32,326 nt of DNA. It comes from Rhodovulum sp. GTDB taxonomy: Bacteria > Pseudomonadota > Alphaproteobacteria > Rhodobacterales > Rhodobacteraceae. Below, piece after piece: positions 21,412-30,200 of this stretch (its first letter is position 1; each line of letters begins with the position of its first letter). Position numbers and translations under genes: made by a program. The stretch spans positions 1 to 32,326 of the forward strand of contig JACKKC010000031.1 in assembly GCA_020637615.1 (NCBI GenBank), given 5' to 3'. The notes beneath the pieces were generated by a model, which was not told where the DNA came from, ran no database searches, and saw only the letters and a list, made by a program, of their open reading frames with translations.

Positions 21412-21945
21412 TCAGTCCCTCCCCGCATCCCGCCGCGCCGCCGACGCCTCCTGTGCCGCCAACGGACCCCGACAGGTCTCCTCCTTCGTCTGCATGGCCC
21501 GGGCGGCCCGGACCTTCTTGCTGACGAGCGCGATCACCACCACCAACCGCGGCTTGCGCGTGAGCATGCGTCCGAGCCAGCCTTCTTCGGCCACGCCTCG
21601 ACGGACGGCGGCACGCACCACGGCCATGGCGCCGATGATCAGGAGCCGACGAATATCTCGCTGGCCCATCTTCGAGGTTCTTCCCAGAACCTGCTCGCCG
21701 CCGGTCGACTGCTGCCGCGGCACGAGGCCGAGCCAGGTGGCGAAGTCGCGACCCCGCCGGAACTCCTGCATCGGCGGGGCGAAGGCGTCGATCGCCACGG
21801 GGCAATCGGGCCGACGCCCGGCATGGTCTGGAACCGAGCCGTCGTCGTCCCGGCGGCGGCCTGGGCGCGCATGGTCCTCTCCAGCTCGGCGATCTTCGCG
21901 GTGCATCGCGTGATCTGATCGAAGTGGATCCGGCGACCTCCTGCA
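21412..21945 (-). pseudogene. IS110-family transposase, C-terminal fragment, frameshifted
   Basis: FRRGRDFATWLGLVPRQQST, GRTSKMGQRDIRRLLIIGAM and LARKP-like segments are the transposase_20 domain of IS110-family enzymes. Upstream, in another frame, come CTAKIAELERTMRAQAAAG and RFQTMPGVGPIA. The shift falls right after GVGPIA. The N-terminal DEDD (RuvC-like) domain and the element end that encodes the guide RNA of IS110 elements are absent, so it is inactive. Confidence 0.8.
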
Positions 21946-21949
21946 CCGG

Positions 21950-22362
21950 CGCCGGCAGTTCCCCCTTCAGCCCCCTGACCGGCGCGGTGAACCTTGACGA
22001 TGGAGCCGTCGAGCATCGCGTATTCGAGATCGGTCCGGTCGGCCAAGGCTCTGAACATCCTGTAGAAGGCGTCCGCCTTCACCCAGCGGCGGAACCGCTT
22101 GAACACGGCGTTCCACTTGCCGAACTCCTCGGGCAAGTCTCGCCATTGCGCACCGGTCCTGACGATCCACAACACCGCCTCCATGAAGAGCCGAGGGTCT
22201 CGTCCGGTCCGGCCGGGATCTCCGGCTTTGCCAAGGCAAAAGGGCTCGATGACCGCCCATTGGGCATCGGTCAGAACACGGCGCGTCAAGGCTGCTATCC
22301 TCCTGTTTGCAGCCTTGAATCAGAAGTCAGACGAGGTGGGAATCCTGAACGTCAACAGACCC
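21950..22362 (-). pseudogene. IS5-family (IS427-like) element, 5' end with transposase N-terminus
   Basis: MTRRVLTDAQWAVIEPFCLG, GDPGRTGRDPRLFMEAVLWI, GKWNAVFKRFRRW and LEYAMLDGSIVKVHRAGQGA form the N-terminal third of an IS427-group transposase starting at 22289. The element end reads GGGTCTGTTGACGTTC from 22362 on the minus strand and abuts CTAG, the usual target of this group. After about 110 residues it joins the IS110 remnant in frame, giving a chimeric open frame that is not a real protein. Confidence 0.8.
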
Positions 22363-22375
22363 TAGTCACCTGAAT

Positions 22376-23455
22376 CTAAAGTTCGGCACATGTGTTTCGC
22401 TGTGTCCGCTGGCAGAACCGCTTGACGGATGCGAGGATCTCATCAGCTGATTTGACCCATCGGTATGGCTTGGGCTTCTCGTTATGCGCCTCAATGAAGG
22501 CGGCAATGTCGGCCTCTAGCTCGGCGGTGGACCGGTGGACACCCCGTTGCAGTTGCTTGCGTGTCAACTCAGCGAACCAACGCTCCACTTGGTTGATCCA
22601 GCTTGCCGACGTGGGCGTGAAATGCACGTGCCAGTGCGGGCGGCGCCAGCCACGCCTTGACGCGCGGCGTTTTGTGCGTGGCATAGTTGTCCATCACCAG
22701 ATGCACCTCGGCCCGTCCGGCATGGCAACGTCGATCTTCTTGAGGAAGTCGAGGAACCCGGTCGCCCGATGCCGTTTGTAGCATTTCCCGATCACTGCCC
22801 CCGTGGCGATATCGAGCGCGGCAAACAGCGACGTCGTGCCGTGTCAGAAGTATGTGGGTTCTGCGTTCGGCGACACCCGACGCCATCGGCAGCACCGGCT
22901 GTTCGCGGTCCAGCGCCTGGATCTGCGATTTTCATCTACACAGCACGATAGCCCGGTTCGGCGGCGACATGTAAAGGCCGACGATGTCCTGCACCTTGTC
23001 GACGAACAGCGGATCGGTCGAGAGTTTGAACGTCTCGCCCGATGCGGCTGGCCGAAGGCGCCCAGATGCGCCGGATTGTCGATGCGACAGGCCTGTTGCT
23101 GCGGCCATCGATCGGATCGACCAATGGGTGGCATCCTTCGGCGCGCTGTTCAGTGTGCGTTCGATTACCGCAGCAACCTGATCGTCCGATACGGTGCGGG
23201 CCGACCGGGCCGGTATTCGTCGGTCAAACCCTCGATCCGCTCCTTCACAAACCGCCTGCGCCATTTGCCAACAGTGTGCTCATGCACACCGAGCCGCGCA
23301 CCAGCCTCCTTGCTTTGAAGCCCTTCCGCGCAGAGCAAGATCATCCTGCACCGGTCCGAGAGCGACCGCGCCGCCTTGTGTCGCCGAACCTGTGCTTCGA
23401 GGAAGGCCCGTTCCTCCTCACTCAGAACGACCTCGTCTGCCAAACGCCCCACCAT
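22376..23455 (-). pseudogene. Second IS630-family transposase, several frameshifts
   Basis: Starting at 23455 the reading MVGRLADEVVLSEEERAFLE, RMILLCAEGLQSKEAGARLG and GKWRRRFVKERIEGLTDEYRP is an IS630 helix-turn-helix N-terminus. It continues in other frames as DDQVAAVIERTLNSAPKDATHWS, LYMSPPNRAIVLC, HLVMDNYATHKTPRVKAWL (catalytic Asp) and HFTPTSASWINQVERWFAEL (catalytic Glu), ending at 22376. At least three frame changes are needed. This is a different subgroup from the copy at 18747. Confidence 0.85.
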
Positions 23456-23766
23456 CGCATCATCTCCCGATATACATCAAGTTAATGGTACGAATTACGG
23501 TTACAGAGGACTAATCGCTCCCGGAAACTGAACTCAAACCCCGTCCCGACGGCCCGCTCCGGCAGAGCAGGACCCCCCGGCCCGGACCAAACGCCTGCGC
23601 GCCAATGCTGCACGTCACGGCGGCATTCCTTTGCCTCGTCATCTTCCCGGTCCGGAACGATGCGCATCGGGACCTGAACGAACCGGGTAGAAGCATTCCC
23701 TTGCGGCCCTCCGGCAAGGCTGGCACCGTCGCCGACAAGCGGCACCAGGAGCGGGAGGAGCGGAGA
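23456..23766. other. Gap between IS630 remnant and dtd
   Basis: The first 60 bases are AT-richer and probably the outer end of the IS630 copy. The rest has no recognisable gene. A frame from ATG 23605 runs into dtd but its first 54 codons resemble nothing I know. GGAGGAG at about 23755-23761 is a good ribosome-binding site for the codon at 23767. Confidence 0.45.
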
Positions 23767-24210
23767 ACGCGGGCGCTGATCCAGCGGACCTCCGGCGCGA
23801 CCGTCTCCATCGACGGGCGGGCCGTGGGCGAGATCGGGACGGGCCTCGTCGTCTTCGTCTGCGCGATGCGCGGGGACGGCGAGGCTCAGAGCGCATGGCT
23901 TGCCCGGAAGACGGTCAACCTGCGCATCTTCCGCGACGTGGCCGGCCGCATGAACCGCTCCCTGCTCGACGTGGCGGGTTCCGCGCTCGTCGTCAGCCAG
24001 TTCACCCTGGCCGCCGAGACGAAAGGCAACCGCCCGGGCTTCTCGACGGCGGCCCCGCCGGCGGAGGGCGAGCGCCTCTACGAGCACTTCGCCGCACAGA
24101 TCCGGAGCCACGGCGTCGTGGCGACCACCGGCTCCTTCGGCGCCGACATGAAGGTCTCTCTCGTCAACGACGGCCCGGTGACCATCTGGCTCGACACCGC
24201 GACGCCGTGA
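23767..24210 (+). CDS. dtd: D-aminoacyl-tRNA deacylase, start codon appears to be ACG
   Basis: From codon 23767 the product is 147 residues, the normal DTD length. Homology begins at once with RALIQRTSGATVSIDG. The two DTD signatures are present: SQFTLAAETKGNRPGF, and VNDGPVTIWLD for the Gly/Pro-containing active-site motif. The enzyme removes D-amino acids wrongly attached to tRNA. Where an ATG is expected the sequence has ACG, preceded at ideal distance by GGAGGAG. Other in-frame options are ATG 23605, adding a 54-residue non-homologous tail, or a CTG at 23776. So the gene either uses a rare start, has gained an extension, or has recently lost its start. Location near IS remnants fits disturbance of its 5' side. 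Confidence 0.85.
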   Translation, partial: TRALIQRTSGATVSIDGRAVGEIGTGLVVFVCAMRGDGEAQSAWLARKTVNLRIFRDVAGRMNRSLLDVAGSALVVSQFTLAAETKGNRPGFSTAAPPAEGERLYEHFAAQIRSHGVVATTGSFGADMKVSLVNDGPVTIWLDTATP

Positions 24211-24283
24211 GCGACAGGGCACATGCCGGTACCGGGGCCATCGTTCGTGCCGATCCGCAGAGACGGGGTCTTGCAGAGACTTC

Positions 24284-27200
24284 TCAGAAGCGCATGGTCC
24301 AGTTCACCCCGAGCCCGTGCAGCGTCGAGTGCTCGCTGAAGACCCCGTAGTATCCCAGCTCCACCCGCGAGCTCGAATTCTCCGAGCCGATGTCCAGGCC
24401 GGCGTTCACGCGGCCCAATAGCCGGTCGAAGCCGGAGGCATTCTGGAAGCGCCCCGCCGACTCCGGCGCACCGATGAAGGCCGAGTCGATCTCGAGACGG
24501 TCCGTGTCGAAGAGCGTGAAGCCTCCGCGCAGGAACGGGTGGACGAGTGCGCCGGCATCGCTCCGGAAGGTCCCGCCGACCTCCACGGTGGGCGACATGC
24601 TCAGCACCCATTCGCTGGTGCTGCCCACCTCCATGCCGAAGGCGGCTTCCCCGGATTCGTCCGCCTGGCTGGCATAGATGTAGCTTGCGTCGAGATCGAT
24701 CGACGGCCGGGCATAGACCTGGCTCCCCGGGTTCTGCAGGGTATAGGCGGCCCGCAGCCCGAGATTGGCCTGGGTGATCGTCTGGGTCGATTCCGCCGAA
24801 ACGAGCGAGACCGCGTTCCCGTCCGGCAGGGTGCCCGACACGCCCACGTAGCGCGTGCTCTCGAACTGGCCGAAGCTGCCGGTCAGCGCGGCGCCGAGCA
24901 CGAGCGGGCCGGTCCGCCGGAAGATCGAGACCCCGAGGTGCCCGCGGTCGGCGTCGCTCGAGAAGCTGTCGCCGCTCGTCACGTCGAGGCTCTCGTAGCC
25001 GAGCGCGAATCCCGCGGTCCAGTTGTCGTCGATGGCGCGCTCCACACCCCCGATCATGCTGTTGCTGCGGATCCCGAGGCTCCGGTAGCCGTCGAAGGGA
25101 TCCTGCTCGAACCGGTCGCCCTGGGTCTCCAGCCACCAGCATTCGCCGCGCGCGAGGTCGAATTCGCGGGACTTGCGGCGCTCGCAATCGCCGATCCCGG
25201 CGGCAAACCCCAGTCCGGAGAAGAGGGTCGCGACACGGTTGGCGGCATAGCCCTCGGTCGTCAGGCGGTCGAGGGTCGCGGCCACCTCGCCGGCATCCGT
25301 CATGTTCCCGATCAGGGCGAAGAGCGGCCCCAGGGCGGCCGAGCCGTCGCCGGTCAGGATCGCGTTGATGTGGTCGCCGACCGCCCCCTGGTTCCCGGTC
25401 ATCCCCGGCAGCGAAAAGTCGGGGGTGGCGGCCAGCTCGATCGATCCGATGGCGATCGAATAATCGATCGTCGCGGTGTCGAGAACCGTCGCGCCCCTGT
25501 CCACGGCAGCGCCGCCGGATTCGATGATCGTCAGCGGGAACAGTCGCTCGAGGCTCAGGAGCGTCGGCGCCACCAGCCCGTCGAAGGTCACCGAGCCCGT
25601 GGTCCTGATCAGGTCGCTGCCGTCGCCCGCCGCGCCGCTGGCCCGGTAGCTGACATCGATCTGGAACCGGCTGGTCGGGGTCATCAGGAGCGAGCCGACC
25701 AGCGTCGTGGTCTGCGGCACGTTCCGGGTGGTGGTGAAGTCCGACCGGCTGGCCGAGGCACCGAGCCCGGACTGCACCACGTCGCCGCCCGGCACCAGCA
25801 GGCCGGCATTGGTGAGCAGGCCGTCGCGCCCGAGGTCGAGCGTCTCGTGGGTCACCAGCGTCCCGGACGCGGCATTGGTCAAGCGGTTCCTGCCGCCGCC
25901 GAGATCGATGTTGCCGACCACGCCCGCCTTCGAGACGATCCGGTCGTTGCCGGAGCTGCCGGTGATCGCGACGTTGTTCAGCGCGAAGACGAAGCCGTTG
26001 CTGCCGAGGTCGACGCGGTTCTCCGAACCGCCGGTGACGGCGATGGCCGCCGCCCCTGTGCCCGATCCGCCCTTGATCACGCCATCGAGGCCGAGGGTGA
26101 CGCGGCCGCCGCCGTTCCTGCCCTCGGACTGGGCGAGGATCGCGACGCCCCCGGCGGCATCGGCGACGACATTGCCGTCGGCCGTGAGCGCGATCGCGCC
26201 GCCGCTGCCGTCGCCGCCCGCGGATCCCCGGAAGACCTGGTCCACGAGACCGCCGCCGCCGCCGAGGCTCTGGGCCAGGATGCCGATGGCGCCAGCGCCG
26301 GCGGCATGGACGGTGCCCGACTGGACGAGGCTGATGTCGCCGCCGTCGCCGGCGTTGTCGGCGCTCGCCGTCACCGTGAGCGCGGCGGCACCGAGGTCGG
26401 TCCGGACATAGCCGCCGCCGCCGCCGATCGACTGCAGCACGATGCCGTCCGATCTGCTGCCCGCCGCGAGCACCGCGCCGGCATTGGCGAGGGTGATGTC
26501 GCCGCCGTCGCCGCTGGAACCGTCGGAGGCGCCGATCTCGACCTCGGCGCGCGTGAGCCCGGTCAGATAGCTCTGGCCCCCGCCGGCACCGATGCTCTGC
26601 AGCACCAGCCCGGGGGAATAATCCCCGAGCGTCACCGTCTCGCCACTGAGGTCGAGGTCGAGGTCCCCGCCGGGATTGTTGAAGCTCGGATCCGCGCCGA
26701 GCACCAAGGCGGCCGTGGCCTTCGCCTGCGCCGATGCGCCGCCCCTGCTGACGTCGGTCGCGAGACGGCCGCCGCCGCCGCCGATCGACTGGACCGAGAC
26801 CGCCTGCGACTGGATGCCGATGGTGGCCACGCTGCCCGTCCGCGCCAGGGTGACGTCGCCGCCGCCCGCATCGTCGGTGTCCTTGGCGCCGAGATTGAGG
26901 TCGAGCGCGATCGCCGAACTCGGGTCGAGCACGAAGGCGGCGCCGCCGTTGCCGCCGCCGCCGCCGATGCTCTGGGTCAGCGAGGCGACAGAGCGGTCGC
27001 CCTGGGTCGAGAGATCGCCCGAATGGGTGGCGTCGACAGCGCTGCCGGCGGTCTGGTCGGCATCGTCGCCGCCGAGGCTGATCGAGCCCGCGAGCGCCGG
27101 CGCCGTGCCGGTCTCCGCGGTGCCGCTGGTGAAGGTGCCGAAATCGACGAAGGTATCCACATTGCCGCCGCCGCCATTGACCGTCTGGGTCAGGATCGCC

Positions 27201-30200
27201 TGGGCGTTCGTCCCGCTCATGGCGATGTCGCCGGTGCTGTCGACGGTGACTGTCCCGGCGGTGCCCTTGGCGCCTTCCCGCGCGCCGAGGACCGTGGAGA
27301 ACAGATAGTCGAGCGCCATGGCCGCGGGCGCCGAGACCGAGAACCCGGCCGAGCCGCCGCCGCCGCCGACCGATTGCGCGAAGATGCCATAGGCGTCGTC
27401 GCCGCCGACGGCGATCGTGCCGCTGTGCCTGACCACGACGTCGCCGCCATCGGCCCCGTCGCCACCGGCGCCGCCGACGGCGATCTTCGAATAGGACTTG
27501 CCCGCGGCCCGGTTGGCCAGATCGTTGCCGGAGAGCGACATCGCCAGGCCGCCGTCGCCGCCGCCGCCGCCGACCGATTGCGCCAGCACGCCATAGGCCT
27601 TGTCGCCGCTCACGGCGATGGCGCCGACGTTCCGGACCGTGACCGCGCCGCCGGTATTGCCGCTGCCGCCCGCGCCCCCGAGGGCGAAGCCGAGCGAGGG
27701 GTCGCCTTCGGTGCCGGACCTGATGCTGAGCGTGCCGATCACCGAGGTGCCCCCGATGCCGCCGCCGCCGCCGACCGATTGCGCGACGATGCCATGCGCC
27801 GCCCCGCCGGTCGTCGTGATCTGCCCCCGGTTGGTGACCGCCACCGTCCCGCCGGTGCCACCCTGGCCGCCGGTGCCGCCGATGGCGAGCTGCGCCCCGC
27901 GCGCCTGCTTCGCCCCGGCGCCGGGCTTGCTGAGCGACACCGAGATGACGTTGCCGCCCTGGCCGCCACCGCCGCCGACCGATTGCGCGAGCACGCCGTG
28001 GCTCTCGCTGCCGAGGGTCGCGATCAGGGCGCCGCTGTCGTTGACGACGCTCACGTCGCCGGCCGCGCCGCCCGTGCCCCCGGTGCCGCCGAGAAGCATG
28101 GCGTTGTTCGAGGTATTGTCGGCCGAGGTACCCAGGAAGATGTTGGTCACGTTCTGGGCATCGCCGCCGCCGCCGCCGACGGCCTGGGCATAGATCCCGG
28201 CCGATTTCGTGCTCCGGGTGCGGATCTCGCCCTGGTTGCTGACCGAGACGTCCCCGGAGACCGCGCCGGTGCCGCCGGTGCCGCCCACCGAGATGCTCGC
28301 CTGGTTGCCGATGCTGCCGCGGAGGTTGACGATGTTGTTCTGGACCAGCCCGCCCTTGCCGCCGCCGCCGCCCACGGATTGCGCGAAGATGCCGTGCGCG
28401 CTGCCGCCATAGGTGCCGATCGTGCCCTGGTTGACCACGTCGACCTGGTCAGAGGCCATCCCCGCGCCGCCCGATCCGCCGATGCTGAGCGAGGCCGTGG
28501 TGCCGATGTCCGAGCCCTTGACCGTGTTCTTGAGAAACGACATCGCCGTGACGCCGGACTTGGCATAGCCGCCGGTGCCGCCGGCGCCGCCGACCGATTG
28601 CGCCAGGATGCCGATCGAGCGGTCGGCGCCCGTCAGGATGCCGGCGGTGCTGGCGACGGAGACCTTGCCGCCGGTCCCGCCGGTACCGCCGGTCCCGCCG
28701 ATCGAGATCGAGAGCGACTTGCCCGCCCCGGCCGAGCCGCTGGCGCCGCCGCCGGTGCCGCCGCCGCCGCCGACCGATTGGGCGAAGACCCCGTGGGCAT
28801 CGGTGCCGAGCGTGGTCAGCGCGCCCGTGGCCGCCACGTCCACGTCGCCGGCCGCGCCGCCCTGCCCGCCCTCGAGCCCGACGCTCAGCTTGAAGCTGCT
28901 TCCCTTGTCGTCCGAGGTCTTCGGGGTGCCGAGCGTCACCGAGGTCGCGGTGGAATTGCCGCCGCCGTTGCCGACCGACTGGGCGAAGAGCCCGTGCGAG
29001 CGGTCGCCCTGCGTCAGCACCGTTCCCTCCGAGCTCGCATGAACCGATCCGGCGGCGCCGCCGGTGCCGCCTGTGCGGCCGATCTGGATCGCCACCGAGC
29101 CGCCCTCGCCCGCGTTCGTCAGGCTCGAATAGCCGGCATTGCCGCCGCCGCCGCCGACCGACTGGGCGAAGATGCCGTGGGAATCGGCGCCCGTGGTGAC
29201 GACCGCGCCGACATTGTCGAGCGTGACCGCCGCGCCCGTCCCGCCGTCGCCGGTGCCGCCGCCGACCGCCAGGCCGAAGCCCTTGGTCTGCTCGGAATTG
29301 CCGGATTGGTAGATCATGCCGAAATTGAGCGCGGCATTGCCGCCACCGCCGCCGAGGGACTGGCCGAAGACGCCGTGGCTGCTGTCGTCCAGGGTGAGCA
29401 CGTCGCCGAAATGCGCGATATCGACCGTGCCCGCATTGCCGGCGTTCCCGGCGGAGCCGCCGATGGCGAAGAGCCCGGACACCGAGGTCTTCTCCCCGCC
29501 CGCCGGCGTCGGGTTGGTCTTGCCTTCGAGTTCGTCGAGCACGCTGTTGTAATTCGCGATGACCGAAGCGTCGACGCCGGTATGGGTGGGCGTCTTGCGG
29601 TCGCTGGAGCTGCCGCTGTCGCTCTTCGAACCCGCCGCCTTGCTGAACCCGAGCACCGCGTTCACGCCCGCGTCGCCGCCGCCGCCGCCGATGCTCGACG
29701 CCTCGATGCCGTTCGCGCCGACGCCGTCGGTGGTGATGAGCCCGGCCGCCGCGGCGGCGGAGCCGCGCGTGACGGTGACGCTGCCCGCGTCCCCGCCGCC
29801 CGCGCCGAAGCCGCCGACGCCGATGCCGACCGGCGAGGAGTTCTTGGTGCCGATCGCGGTGACGTTGACGCCGCCGGTGCCGCCGCCGCCGCCCAGCGAC
29901 TGCGCGAAGAGCCCCCGGGCGTGATAGCCGGTCGCGGTGATGTCGCCGTCCGAGGTCACCGCGACATCGCCCGCGTCCGCGCCGAGGCCGCCATGGCCGC
30001 CGAGCCCCGCGACGATGCTGAGATCGGTCGCCCCGTCCGAGGTCTTCGAGCCGTTCCAGTTGAGCTGGCCCGAGACGTTGAGGGCGCCGTTGCCGCCGCC
30101 GCCGGCGACCGATTGCGCGAAGATGCCGTGCTTCCAGTTCCCCGCGACGTCGATGGCACCGGCGTGATCGACCGTGACACCGCCCGAGACATTGCCCGCG

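Noticed and set aside
21639..22289. A single 216-residue transposase
   Set aside because: N-terminal half is IS5-type and C-terminal half IS110-type; it is a fusion of two decayed elements.
23605..23766. 54-residue N-terminal extension of Dtd as a signal or targeting peptide
   Set aside because: It contains a short hydrophobic run but no known domain, there is no ribosome-binding site at 23605, and Dtd is cytoplasmic. The GGAGGAG lies at 23755-23761 instead.
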